From CBDBJR01 sp965206445 (GTDB lineage Bacteria; Pseudomonadota; Gammaproteobacteria; Arenicellales; Poriferihabitantaceae), in assembly GCA_965206445.1 (NCBI GenBank), contig CBDBJR010000002.1:124001-188000 (forward strand): DNA of 64,000 bases, given 5' to 3'. Below the pieces are notes generated by a model, which worked only from the letters and a program-made list of their open reading frames with translations, had not been told where the DNA came from and did not search any database. Position 1 is the first letter of the stretch. Each line of letters opens with the position of its first letter. The position numbers and the translations under genes were made by a program. Shown here piece by piece: positions 39,477 to 47,352 of the stretch.

Positions 39477-39505
39477 GGGTGATGCGGCGCAATCATTCAT
39501 CACCC
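39477..39505. terminator. stem-loop between convergent genes
   Basis: Perfect 8-bp arms GGGTGATG and CATCACCC flank a 13-base loop. It lies between the ends of the plus-strand adhesin and the minus-strand uvrD gene, where a terminator would be expected. There is no T-run on either side, so intrinsic termination is unproven. Confidence 0.3.
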
Positions 39506-39667
39506 GGCGGGTTCAATCACACCGGCAGTGGCATGACACTGCGAGACCTTCCAGCTCCCTGACGCCGGGAAGTGGGGACAATGACGGCCAGCGATGACCG
39601 CCCCTTACCCGGCTGCCGCCAGCGGCAACATAAGAATCGCGTTACGGTTAGTGGCGCCCGTCGCCGC

Positions 39668-41902
39668 TCACACCGCCTCCAGGTTGGCGTATGACGCCAC
39701 CAGCCATTTCACGCCGACGCGCTCGAAATTCACCTGCACCCGGGTATGCTGGCCACGGCCTTCGAGCCCGACGACCACACCGTCGCCGAATTTCTTGTGC
39801 CGTACCTGTCCGCCGGGGCGCAGCTCGGCCGGCAATTCTGCGTCCGGCTGAGCAGCCGGGACGGTGCCCGTCGTTCGGCGGTAGCGGTGCACCGGGCGTA
39901 TCGACGCGCCGTTGTGGCGGTGCGCTGGCCGGAAGGAGTGCGAGCGCACTTCGGTGACGGTTTCCGGCGGAATCTCCGCCAGGAAGCGCGACGGCCGGGC
40001 GTAATGCTCGCGCCCGTACAGGCGGCGTATCTCGGCATGACACAATACCAACTGCTGCATCGCTCGGGTCATGCCGACGTAGCACAGCCGGCGCTCCTCT
40101 TGCAGTTGGCCGGCTTCTTCCAGCGCGCGTTGATGCGGGAATAAGCCCTCTTCCATGCCGCACAAAAACACCAGCGGAAACTCCAATCCTTTGGCCGAGT
40201 GCAGGCTCATCAACTGCACGCAATCCTGCCACTCTTCGGCCTGACCCTCGCCGGCCTCCAGGGCGGCATGGGTGAGAAACAGCGACAGCGGGGTGTCGGC
40301 CGCGGTCGCATTGGCGTCCGCCTCGATGATGACGTCATCCGGGTCGAACTGCCGCGCCGCGTTGATCAATTCCTCGAGGTTTTCCACCTGCGTTTGCGCG
40401 CGCTCGCTGTTGCCGTCTTTGAAACAGGCCAGCAGCCCGCTGTGCTGCAGCATCTGATCGACGATGTCGGCCAGCTCGAGCGCGTGGCAATCGGCCGCCA
40501 GCCGCTCGATCAACTGCAAAAATCCGCTCAGCGCCGTCGCCCGCCCGCCCAGTACATCGCTGTCGAGGCATTGGGTTGCCGCCTGCCACAGGGAAACCCG
40601 CTCGCTGCGAGCCAGTTCGCGCACCGTTTCCAGTGTTTTGCTGCCGATGCCGCGCGTCGGCAGGTTGACCACCCGCTCGAAGGCCTGATCGGCGTGTCGA
40701 TTGTTCAGCAGCCGCAGGTAGGCGAGGGCGTGCTTGATCTCGGCGCGTTCAAAAAAGCGCAGCCCGCCGTATACGCGATACGGCATGCGCGCCGCCGCCA
40801 GCTGGCCTTCGAATACCCGCGACTGCGCGTTGGAGCGGTACAGGATGGCAACGTGGGCGCGCTGTCGCCCGGCCTGCTCAAGCCAGGTTTGAACCTGCTC
40901 GACGACAAATTTCGCCTCGTCGATCTCGTTGCTGGCCGCATACACCCGAATCGGCGCCCCGTCGCCGGCCTCGGTCCACAGATTTTTCCCCATGCGCTGC
41001 CGGTTGTGCGCGATGATCGCGTTTGCCGCCTGCAGAATGTGCCCGCTCGAACGGTAATTCTGCTCCAGCCGCACGACCCCGGCGGCCGGGAAATCGCGTT
41101 CAAAACTGAGCAGGTTTTCGACCTTGGCGCCGCGCCAGCCGTAAATCGACTGATCGTCGTCGCCGACCGCAAACAACCGCTGATGCCCGGCGCACAGCAG
41201 CTTCAGCCACTGGTATTGCAGCAGGTTGGTGTCCTGAAACTCATCCACCAGAATATGCTCGAAGCGGGCCTGATAATGCGTGCGCAGCGGCTGGTTTTTG
41301 CGCAGCAGCTCCAGCCCGCGCAGCAGCAGTTCGGCAAAATCGACCGCGCCGGAACGCTGGCAGCGCGCCTCATACTCGGCATAGATGCGCTGTAGCGTCG
41401 GGCTGTGTGCATCCTGGCCGACGGCCACCTGGTGCGCCCGCAGGCCGGCTTCTTTGTACTGGTTAATCGTCCATTGCATCTGCCGCGGTGGCCAGCGCGC
41501 CTCATCCAGTTGCAGCTCGCGCAGCACCGCCCGCAGCAGCCGATACTGATCATCGCTATCCATAATCTCGAAGTTTTGCGGCAGCCCGGCGGCCTCGAAA
41601 TGTTGCCGCAGCAGCCGGTGGCACAGGCCGTGGAAAGTGCCGAGCCAGAGGCCGCCGCAAGGCATTTGCAGCAGCGTTTCAATCCGCCCGCGCATCTCGC
41701 GTGCCGCCTTGTTGGTAAACGTCACCGCCAGCACCGCCGCCGGGTGCACCCGCAGTTGGTCGATCAGCCAGGCAACCCGGCTGGTCAGCACCCGCGTCTT
41801 GCCGCTGCCGGCGCCGGCCAGCACCAGCAGCGGCCCCGGCGTCGCCGTCACCGCCTCACGCTGGGCCGGGTTCAACCCGGCGAGCAGGTCGGCTAGTTCC
41901 AT
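39668..41902 (-). CDS. uvrD: DNA helicase II (UvrD)
   Basis: An ATP-dependent 3'-5' superfamily-1 helicase that acts in nucleotide excision repair, mismatch repair and removal of proteins from DNA. The 744-residue product is close to the 720 of E. coli UvrD. Visible motifs: the Q-motif region LNPAQREAV, Walker A GAGSGKT at residues 30-36, motif Ia VTFTNKAA, Walker B VDEFQDTN near residue 220, motif III GDDDQSIYGWRGA, motif IV/V SLHSAKGLEFP and motif VI YVGMTRAM. The C-terminal KFGDGVVVGLEGRG region matches the Tudor-like tail that binds RNA polymerase in UvrD. The ATG start puts MELADLLAGLNPAQREAV at the N-terminus as in the family; only a weak ribosome-binding site precedes it. It converges with the adhesin, leaving a 430 bp gap. 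Confidence 0.95.
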   Translation of the reverse strand: MELADLLAGLNPAQREAVTATPGPLLVLAGAGSGKTRVLTSRVAWLIDQLRVHPAAVLAVTFTNKAAREMRGRIETLLQMPCGGLWLGTFHGLCHRLLRQHFEAAGLPQNFEIMDSDDQYRLLRAVLRELQLDEARWPPRQMQWTINQYKEAGLRAHQVAVGQDAHSPTLQRIYAEYEARCQRSGAVDFAELLLRGLELLRKNQPLRTHYQARFEHILVDEFQDTNLLQYQWLKLLCAGHQRLFAVGDDDQSIYGWRGAKVENLLSFERDFPAAGVVRLEQNYRSSGHILQAANAIIAHNRQRMGKNLWTEAGDGAPIRVYAASNEIDEAKFVVEQVQTWLEQAGRQRAHVAILYRSNAQSRVFEGQLAAARMPYRVYGGLRFFERAEIKHALAYLRLLNNRHADQAFERVVNLPTRGIGSKTLETVRELARSERVSLWQAATQCLDSDVLGGRATALSGFLQLIERLAADCHALELADIVDQMLQHSGLLACFKDGNSERAQTQVENLEELINAARQFDPDDVIIEADANATAADTPLSLFLTHAALEAGEGQAEEWQDCVQLMSLHSAKGLEFPLVFLCGMEEGLFPHQRALEEAGQLQEERRLCYVGMTRAMQQLVLCHAEIRRLYGREHYARPSRFLAEIPPETVTEVRSHSFRPAHRHNGASIRPVHRYRRTTGTVPAAQPDAELPAELRPGGQVRHKKFGDGVVVGLEGRGQHTRVQVNFERVGVKWLVASYANLEAV

Positions 41903-42070
41903 CCGTGAACGCTGCTGCCGATCGGTACCGGCGTCCGGGCGCCGGCGCGCTCGGTCGTGGATGGGGTGTCGGGGGTCGAATGGCTGTGGGTCATGCAGGT
42001 ATCGCCGGGTAAGGATGGGGCTTGCGCCGCGCCGGCCGCGCCGACGATGTGCCGCCGGCGTCAGGCGCGT

Positions 42071-42076
42071 ATTATA
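42071..42076 (-). promoter_or_regulatory. probable -10 element for uvrD
   Basis: On the minus strand the sequence reads TATAAT, inside the 13-base palindrome GCGTATTATACGC (42067-42079). It is about 170 bp upstream of the uvrD start. A T/A-rich run lies where a -35 box would sit, but no good TTGACA match is seen. The rest of 41903-42163 holds a long A/T homopolymer (42092-42109) and nothing else I recognise. Confidence 0.4.
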
Positions 42077-42163
42077 CGCAATCGAGCGCTATAAAAAAAA
42101 AAGAAAAAGACAGAACCGCAGTGGGGGTGTCCGCGACCGGCCGGGTGATGCCGGCGCGGCTGC

Positions 42164-42760
42164 TCAGGCGGTGGCGGAGGAGGGGTGCAGCCGCTGCTGC
42201 AGATAACCGAGCAGCAGCCCGTAGGCGGGCAGAAAGAAGGCCGTGGAGATGATGATCTTGAACAGCATATCAAAGCCGGCAATCGCCGGCCAGTTGGCCG
42301 CCATATACGGGTCGCCGGAGCGATAAAAGGCGGCGGTGTAGAAAATACCGGTGTCGGTAATGTTGCTGCAGAACGTCGATACGCCGGGCGCAACCCACCA
42401 GCGGCGGCTGCGCTCACGCAGCGCTTGAAATACCGATATATCCAGCAGTTGGCCGAGCAGGTAGGCGGTGCCGCTGGCCAGCCCGATGCGCCAGTCCGCC
42501 AGCCAGGCGCTGATGGCAATTGCCGGCAGGTAGGCCAGGCCGATGATGGTGCGTGCGGTGTGTTGGCCGGACAGTCGGACGGTCAGGTCGGTGGCCAGAA
42601 TCGCCAGCGGAAAGATGAACATGGCCCACGTGAACGGCTGACCGAATACGGTGGCGGTGAATTGCACCGTGTAGTTCGCCAGCGCAATGATGCCGATGTG
42701 CAGCGCCGCCAGCCGCACGACGACCGTCGCCCGCGGCCGGTTGCCGGGGGGTGGGGTCAC
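42164..42760 (-). CDS. yhhQ: queuosine precursor transporter (YhhQ / VUT family)
   Basis: An inner-membrane carrier for 7-cyano-7-deazaguanine or 7-aminomethyl-7-deazaguanine, used to salvage queuosine precursors for tRNA modification. The residues align by eye with E. coli YhhQ along its length: ANYTVQF near the start, FPLAILATDLTVRLSG, LGQLLDISVFQALR, RRWWVAPGVSTFCSNITDT and IISTAFFLPAYGLLL, with about six hydrophobic helices. I chose the GTG at 42760, giving 198 residues against 221 in E. coli. The longer ATG frame (to 43033) would add a basic repetitive leader (RNETG repeats) made from the 15-bp tandem repeat, which is implausible for this family. No clear ribosome-binding site supports the GTG, so the start is uncertain. 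Confidence 0.85.
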   Translation of the reverse strand: MTPPPGNRPRATVVVRLAALHIGIIALANYTVQFTATVFGQPFTWAMFIFPLAILATDLTVRLSGQHTARTIIGLAYLPAIAISAWLADWRIGLASGTAYLLGQLLDISVFQALRERSRRWWVAPGVSTFCSNITDTGIFYTAAFYRSGDPYMAANWPAIAGFDMLFKIIISTAFFLPAYGLLLGYLQQRLHPSSATA

Positions 42761-42909
42761 TATGTGCTCGGGCTGCGGTAATGTTTGCGGCTCGGGGAGG
42801 CCGTTATGCTGCCGCCAGACTGTCCGGTCGAGGGTGTTTTGTCTGCATCTATCCGCCGGTTCGGGCGCTCGGGCTGCGGGCAAAAATCGGTGCCGGGCCG
42901 GTCGCTGCG

Positions 42910-42984
42910 GCCCGGCCTGATTGCGCCCGGCTTGATTGTGCCCGGTTTCATTGCGCCCGGTTTCATTGCGCCCGGTTTCATTGC
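42910..42984. repeat. five-copy 15-bp tandem repeat
   Basis: Five head-to-tail units of GCCCGGTTTCATTGC: the last three (42940-42984) are identical and the first two differ at a few bases. The array lies between yhhQ and the small exported-protein gene and includes that gene's TGA stop (42978-42980). As 15 is a multiple of three, every unit carries a TGA or TCA in the same frame. Confidence 0.9.
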
Positions 42985-43466
42985 GGGGTATACGCCTGAA
43001 CGTGGATGAAGTCGACGTAGGCGCCACGGGCATAAACCGACACCACGGCCAGACCCTGATGCGATTGCCAGTGCATTCTGAACGGGTTGCGGACCAGCGG
43101 CGGGGCCGGTTGCAGGCCGATGTGCTCGAGTGCGCGGTGGTCGAACGCGACCTGCTGCAGCCCGCTTACCAGAATCCAATCGGCTTTGCCGTCGATATAG
43201 GTGATATCGATTTGCTGCGCGGCGTATTCACAGGCGACGCCGTGATAGGTTTGCCGGCAGCGTTCCGGAGCGCCGAGCCGGGCCTCGATGGCCGGCTGGG
43301 ATTGGCCGACCAGTTCGAGCACCTCGAGGCGCGGTTGCACGGCGGCCAGGCTCGGCGGCAAGCCGAGCACGATGCCGGCCAGCAGACCGACTGCTGTGCG
43401 GCGAATTGAATGCCCGTTGCCCGGGTCCGGTTGGGGGCCGGCGCGTGGCGGGCGGTCAATGGCCAA
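42978..43466 (-). CDS. small exported protein of unknown function
   Basis: The product of about 162 residues has a basic stretch (HSIRR) followed by a hydrophobic core (VGLLAGIVLGL) ending PPSLAA, so it is probably exported to the periplasm. The mature part contains LVGQSQPAIEARLGAPERC, then CEYAAQQIDITYIDGKADW, with two cysteines that could pair. The GQS...LGxP pattern recalls the small SmpA/BamE-like fold, but I cannot assign a family. The TTG at 43466 is my start choice: it overlaps the stop region of the upstream DUF3592 gene, suggesting translational coupling. Other starts (a GTG further in) would cut the signal peptide. A longer frame from 43826 overlaps the upstream gene almost entirely and is unlikely. 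Confidence 0.55.
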   Translation of the reverse strand: MAIDRPPRAGPQPDPGNGHSIRRTAVGLLAGIVLGLPPSLAAVQPRLEVLELVGQSQPAIEARLGAPERCRQTYHGVACEYAAQQIDITYIDGKADWILVSGLQQVAFDHRALEHIGLQPAPPLVRNPFRMHWQSHQGLAVVSVYARGAYVDFIHVQAYTPQ

Positions 43467-44043
43467 AGAACCGTCCCAGCAGGGTGCGCAGGCACCAGAT
43501 AAACCAGATCCCGAGCACGACCGATATGCCGATAGTGGCAAAAAAGATGAACAGAAACCCGCCCGGGCTGTCCTGCTCGATGATCGCGCGGCTCGGCCGG
43601 TCGGGGTCATAATAAACGGTGACCGCCTTGCCGGGGTGGTAGCTGTCTGCGATGTGCTGCGCCAGCAACAGACCGTTGCGGCCGGACGACAGCGACCCTC
43701 GCCAACTGGCCGTGTGTCGGATTGGATAGGTGTATTCACTGCCAAACCACGGGTAATTGCTGGTGTAGCGCTGGTCGTCAACGGTATATTCGTAGCGGAT
43801 GTCCGGCCGGTGGGCGGTGCGGACAAAGAGGCGCCCTGTTTTGTGGGCCAGGGTGACCCCGGCCTGCTTGATCACCCCCTGGGTGGTCGGCCAGGTTTTC
43901 GCGCGTTTGGCCAGTTGTGCCAGCTGCCATTTGGCGGTCAGGTTTTCCGTGCTGTTGAAGCCGCTGTAGATGTTCACCAGCAGAAACGGACTCATTACCA
44001 GCCCGATCAACAAGTGCGCGGTGGAGGTGTATGAGCGGCGCAT
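43456..44043 (-). CDS. DUF3592 membrane protein
   Basis: A 195-residue protein with an N-terminal membrane helix (LLIGLVMSPFLLVNIYSGF), a central extracytoplasmic domain and a C-terminal helix (FLFIFFATIGISVVLGIWFIW). The central part has the family pattern: WPTTQGVIKQAG, then RYEYTVDDQRYTSN, then the strongly typical YHPGKAVTVYYDPDRPSRA followed by an acidic residue. DUF3592 proteins have no established function. The gene follows the DUF6356 gene by 70 bp and overlaps the next gene by 11 bp, so the three are probably co-transcribed. Confidence 0.7.
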   Translation of the reverse strand: MRRSYTSTAHLLIGLVMSPFLLVNIYSGFNSTENLTAKWQLAQLAKRAKTWPTTQGVIKQAGVTLAHKTGRLFVRTAHRPDIRYEYTVDDQRYTSNYPWFGSEYTYPIRHTASWRGSLSSGRNGLLLAQHIADSYHPGKAVTVYYDPDRPSRAIIEQDSPGGFLFIFFATIGISVVLGIWFIWCLRTLLGRFFGH

Positions 44044-44113
44044 TTTTGCTGGGGCAGGGGTGTTTGCCGCGGGTCAGCGCGGCGTATCGGCGCCGGCGAA
44101 GCCGTTGGTCGGC

Positions 44114-44368
44114 TCAGGGGTCGGTATCGGTTGCCAGCCGGCTTGCGCCCGGGTTGGCTGGCCGGGCTGCGACTCGCTGCGTGACCATTTTATCGTACAG
44201 CTGGTTGATGGCCCGGCTGCCGGTTTTTTCGCAGACGAACGGCAGCAGGGCGTGCAGCAGGCAGGCCAGACCGGCGATAACCATCTGCAGGCCAAAACCG
44301 GCGGCTGTCCACAGGTGCTCAAAATAGCCTTCATCAACTTCTTTTAAGTGGGCTGTCAGGAATTTCAT
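44114..44368 (-). CDS. DUF6356-like small membrane protein
   Basis: The 84-residue product starts MKFLTAHLKEVDEGYFEHLW and has one hydrophobic segment (AGFGLQMVIAGLACLLHALLP) followed by FVCEKTGSRAINQLYDKM. This order (EGYxEH, hydrophobic helix with Cys-His near LPF, then Ser and LY.KM) is what I remember of the DUF6356 family, whose function is unknown. It is the first gene of the leftward cluster. The AT-rich gap upstream (44369-44591) is shared with the divergent GMC oxidoreductase gene. Confidence 0.6.
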   Translation of the reverse strand: MKFLTAHLKEVDEGYFEHLWTAAGFGLQMVIAGLACLLHALLPFVCEKTGSRAINQLYDKMVTQRVAARPANPGASRLATDTDP

Positions 44369-44427
44369 GGCTTATACTCGTCATTATCCGCTTAAATCAA
44401 TTGTATCTCGATTGGGCAATTGGTTTT

Positions 44428-44436
44428 TGTTATAAT
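44428..44436 (+). promoter_or_regulatory. extended -10 promoter for the GMC oxidoreductase gene
   Basis: TGTTATAAT is a perfect extended -10 (TG, one base, TATAAT) in an AT-rich stretch unlike its surroundings. No strong -35 is present at 17 bp, as is common for extended -10 promoters. A start near 44443 would give a leader of about 150 bases before the ATG at 44592. An almost identical element precedes petA. Confidence 0.45.
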
Positions 44437-44524
44437 TTTCTTTTATATCAATTGAAAGTAGTTTAATAAATTATTTTTTAATCAAAACACAAGAAATTAT
44501 CCTGTGATTCCAGCCAGGTAATAG

Positions 44525-44540
44525 AACGGGGTACCCCGTT
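44525..44540. promoter_or_regulatory. 16-bp perfect palindrome in the GMC leader
   Basis: AACGGGGTACCCCGTT is its own reverse complement. It lies 51 bp upstream of the GMC start codon and about 90 bp downstream of the predicted -10. It could be an operator for a dimeric regulator (choline-responsive BetI-type repressors regulate some betA genes) or a hairpin in the leader RNA. No regulator gene is nearby. Confidence 0.35.
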
Positions 44541-44591
44541 GCAGGTCTTTTTCAAGCGCCTGCACCCCACTATCAACGCCGACCAAAGCCG

Positions 44592-46241
44592 ATGCTAAAC
44601 AAACCGGAATACGATTACGTTATCCTCGGCGCCGGCTCGGCCGGTTGTGTTTTGTCCAACCGGTTATCCGCATCAGGCCGCTACACGGTGGCCGTGCTGG
44701 AGGCCGGGCCGATGGATCACAAGCTGCTGATTCATATCCCGGCGGGGGTGCATCGGGTTTACAAGGATCCGTCCATCAACTGGAATTATGCGAGCGAGGT
44801 GGAGCCGCACTGCGACCGGCGCACCATCGAGCTGCCGCGCGGCAAGGTGATCGGCGGTTCGTCCTCGATCAACTCGATGGTGTATATGCGCGGCCATCCG
44901 GCGGACTATGATCAATGGGCGGATGAATTTGCGCTGCCCGCGTGGCGCTTCGCGCGCTGCCTGCCATATTTCAAGCGCTGCGAGTCGTCCGACCGGGGCG
45001 AAAATCAGTGGCGCGGCGGCAGCGGCCCGCTCGGGGTCACCCGCGGACGCCTGCAAAACCCGCTGTTTGATGCGCTGATGCAGGCCGGGCTGCAATCCGG
45101 TCAGGGCAACTCGGACGACCTGAACGGCTATCGGCCGGAGGGGGTGGCGCGGCTGGATAGCACTACCCGCAATGGCCGGCGCAGCAGCGCCGCGGTCGCC
45201 CACCTGAAACCGGCGCTCCGGCGGCCCAATCTGTCGCTGCAAACCAACGCACTGGTCGAGCGCATTGTGTTCGAGCACGGGCGGGCGGTCGGGGTGCGCT
45301 ATCAGTGTCGCGGCACCAGTCGGACGGTGCGCGCCGGGCGGGCGGTGATTGTGGCCTGCGGGGCGATCAAATCGCCGCAGTTGCTGATGTTGTCGGGTAT
45401 CGGGCCGGCCGGGCAGTTGCGTCGGCATGGCCTCCCGCTGCAATTGGATTTGCCCGGGGTCGGGCAGAATTTGCAGGATCATCTGTCGATCGATACGGCA
45501 TTTCATTGCCGCCGCCCGGTGACGCTGGATTATCTCGCCCGCCCGCTGCACCAATTGCGGGTCGGCGCGCGCTGGCTGCTCAGACGGGATGGCGTGGCGG
45601 CCTCGAATATCTGGGAGATGGGCGGCCTGGTCTACGGCAATCGACAGCACACCCGCCCGAATCTGCAATACCATTTCGCGCCGGTGTACCATGTGTATCA
45701 GGGCCGGCGCATACGGCTGTTTCAGGGGTATCAGCTCACTGTCGATCAACTCCGGCCGCACAGCCGCGGACAGGTCGAGCTGCGCTCCAATCACCCGGCC
45801 GACCGGCCGCTGGCGCGGTTTAACTATCTGTCAGCGCCCGCCGATGTGCAGGAATTGATCGAGGCGCATGCGGCCATGCAGACGCTGCTGACCCAGCCGG
45901 CGTTCGATGAATTTCGCGGTGCGCGCATTCATCCGGCTCCCGAGGTCGGCTCGCGCAGCGAGGTTGAGGCGTATGTGCGGGCGTCGGCGTCTACCGATTT
46001 TCACCCCTGCGGCACCTGCCGCATGGGCTCGGATGCCGCTGCGGTAGTGGATGAACAGCTGCGGGTGCACGGCGTGGACGGCCTGTATGTGGTTGATGCG
46101 TCGGTGATGCCGAACATTGTCAGCGGCAATCTCAACGCGCCGACCCAGATGATCGCCGAGCGCGCCGCCGACTTTATCCTCGGACAGCCGCAACTGCCGC
46201 CGCAGCAGGCGGAATTTCACTTTCAAGCGCCGGCGCAGTAG
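44592..46241 (+). CDS. GMC-family oxidoreductase, choline dehydrogenase-like (intact copy)
   Basis: A flavoprotein that oxidises a primary or secondary alcohol; the closest well-known members are choline dehydrogenases (BetA). Of 549 residues, the N-terminal FAD-binding motif GAGSAG lies about residues 13-18, followed by the LPRGKVIGGSSSINSMVYMRG signature and later by DLPGVGQNLQDH. Near the C-terminus, HPCGTCRMG puts His471 and SGNLNAPTQM puts Asn515 44 residues apart, the spacing of the catalytic pair His466/Asn510 in choline oxidase. No betaine-aldehyde dehydrogenase or BetI lies nearby, so the substrate is unproven. It is convergent with the addA remnant at 46260. From 44789 on, the gene is within the left copy of a 2.15 kb duplication. 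Confidence 0.85.
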   Translation: MLNKPEYDYVILGAGSAGCVLSNRLSASGRYTVAVLEAGPMDHKLLIHIPAGVHRVYKDPSINWNYASEVEPHCDRRTIELPRGKVIGGSSSINSMVYMRGHPADYDQWADEFALPAWRFARCLPYFKRCESSDRGENQWRGGSGPLGVTRGRLQNPLFDALMQAGLQSGQGNSDDLNGYRPEGVARLDSTTRNGRRSSAAVAHLKPALRRPNLSLQTNALVERIVFEHGRAVGVRYQCRGTSRTVRAGRAVIVACGAIKSPQLLMLSGIGPAGQLRRHGLPLQLDLPGVGQNLQDHLSIDTAFHCRRPVTLDYLARPLHQLRVGARWLLRRDGVAASNIWEMGGLVYGNRQHTRPNLQYHFAPVYHVYQGRRIRLFQGYQLTVDQLRPHSRGQVELRSNHPADRPLARFNYLSAPADVQELIEAHAAMQTLLTQPAFDEFRGARIHPAPEVGSRSEVEAYVRASASTDFHPCGTCRMGSDAAAVVDEQLRVHGVDGLYVVDASVMPNIVSGNLNAPTQMIAERAADFILGQPQLPPQQAEFHFQAPAQ

Positions 46242-46938
46242 GCGCCCGGCGCGGTCGGGTCAGCGCTGGTCGGGCGGTTCTGGCGCGTCGGCACCGCCTG
46301 GGTCGGCCGGCCAGGCACGCCAGCCGTTGAGCAGTGGAAAATACAACCCCAGGCGGATTTGGCTGAGCGGGCGCTGCTCCAGTGCGGCGACGGCACGGGC
46401 ATACTGCGCCATTTTTTCGGCGTAGCGCTGCTGCTCACGGTCGAGAAACTGCGCCGTATCCTTGCCGTCGTGGCGGCTGAATTTGAAATCGATAATCCAG
46501 CATTGCTGCTGTTGATCGATGAAGCTGCGGTCGATGACCAGATGGACAACCCGGCCGGCGAGTACCGCCGTGATCGGCCATTCGGTTTTAATCCGCTGCT
46601 GCGCGGGGGAGAAAATCCATTCGGCGCGCGCATCCTGCCGGGTGTTTGCCAGCGCCGTTTGCAGCTGTTCGAGCGCCCGGGTACGCTGCTGCGCCTCCAG
46701 GCCGCTCAGTTGGCCGGCCCAGGCGTGTTGGCGCCGGGCGTCGATCGGCTGGCTGCGCCAGTGCGTCCAGCCGACGGCATCGATCTGTTGGAACTCGGTA
46801 TGCAGCAGGGTGCCAACCCGGCGGGCGGCTTCGCCGGCCCAGGAAAACTCGACCCGCTCGTCAATCGCCGTTCGGCCCGGCTGCCATGCCAGCGCCGGCG
46901 GCAGCCAGTGCAGCGGCAGCCGGGGAATGGTGAGCGGC
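44789..46938. repeat. direct repeat, left copy (GMC / addA junction)
   Basis: This 2,150 bp stretch is repeated in the same orientation at 52249-54410. By eye I count about 20 substitutions and one 12-bp gap (in the addA part, missing here), so the copies are roughly 99% identical. At the left edge the GMC gene continues with its native 5' end. At the right edge addA stops abruptly and ureohydrolase sequence begins. Confidence 0.9.
46260..46938 (-). pseudogene. addA C-terminal fragment (cut by the repeat boundary)
   Basis: The last ~226 codons of the AddA-like helicase-nuclease, almost identical to the end of the complete gene at 53720. It retains the nuclease segment (DRSFIDQQQQ, WIIDFKFS) but lacks the helicase. 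Compared with the intact copy it lacks four residues (12 bp) near LPLHW and differs at a few positions in its tail. Upstream of 46938 the frame runs into unrelated sequence, so no start signal of its own is visible and it is probably not expressed. Confidence 0.85.
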
Positions 46939-47298
46939 GGCAACGGCGGCGTAAAAATCGACAATGCGCGCAATGGACGCTTCGTTGTCATTGCCTTCCG
47001 GCAACGGCACATCCCCCACATCGCATATGCGGCAGCATTCCCACGGCGAAAAACCGAACGCCAAATGCGCGCGGCGGGCGATGGCGGACACATGGCGCAC
47101 GGCGCGGGGGCCCAGATGTTGGTCCCGTTCGGTTGTGCCGTTGCCGGTGCTGTGCGGCACGCCGACCAGCGCAATATCGGACGCCGCCGGGTCGGCGTTA
47201 TGCGGACAACGCAACAACGTCGGCACGCCCCACCAATACAATCCTTCCATGACGGCGCGCTCGTCGCGTTTTATGTCGTTATTTTTTTGCCGCGCCAT
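46939..47298 (-). pseudogene. ureohydrolase (agmatinase/arginase family), N-terminal 120 residues only
   Basis: The ATG frame begins MARQKNNDIKRDERAV and has the family's N-terminal pattern: YWWGVPTLLRC, then DIALVGVPHSTGNGTTERDQHLGPRAVRHVS and CDVGDVPLPEGND. These correspond to the start of agmatinase-like ureohydrolases, which hydrolyse guanidino compounds to urea plus an amine with two manganese ions. All metal-binding motifs (normally further on, GGxHS and DxHxD) are missing because coding sequence stops at the junction with the addA fragment; a shifted frame adds 25 meaningless residues. It lies 54 bp downstream of the permease gene and was presumably the last gene of that operon. Confidence 0.7.
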
Positions 47299-47352
47299 TG
47301 TTGAAAATCATCGCTGAAAATTCTTGTTGAAATTCTCTTCCCCATGCCGGGC

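Noticed and set aside
40199..41395. 398-codon plus-strand frame opposite uvrD
   Set aside because: UvrD has all helicase motifs on the other strand; this frame has no recognisable domain.
42089..42112. Intrinsic terminator for yhhQ at the long A/T run
   Set aside because: The minus-strand T-run is not directly preceded by a convincing hairpin; the nearest GC stem is about 30 bases away.
42761..43033. N-terminal extension of yhhQ with RNETG repeats
   Set aside because: It is translated from the 15-bp tandem repeat and intergenic DNA, and nothing like it is known in YhhQ.
43456..43826. Long upstream part of the frame that ends at 42978
   Set aside because: It overlaps the DUF3592 gene, which has a clear family match, and gives a non-signal-like N-terminus; a start near 43466 is better.
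44673..45794. Minus-strand frame of 373 codons opposite the GMC gene (also at 51950-53254)
   Set aside because: It is a shadow of the well-supported GMC gene, duplicated only because the locus is.
46260..47174. A 304-residue ORF running from ureohydrolase antisense frame into the addA tail
   Set aside because: Only the last ~226 codons are addA; the first part is an out-of-frame reading of the ureohydrolase gene, so it is an artefact of the junction.
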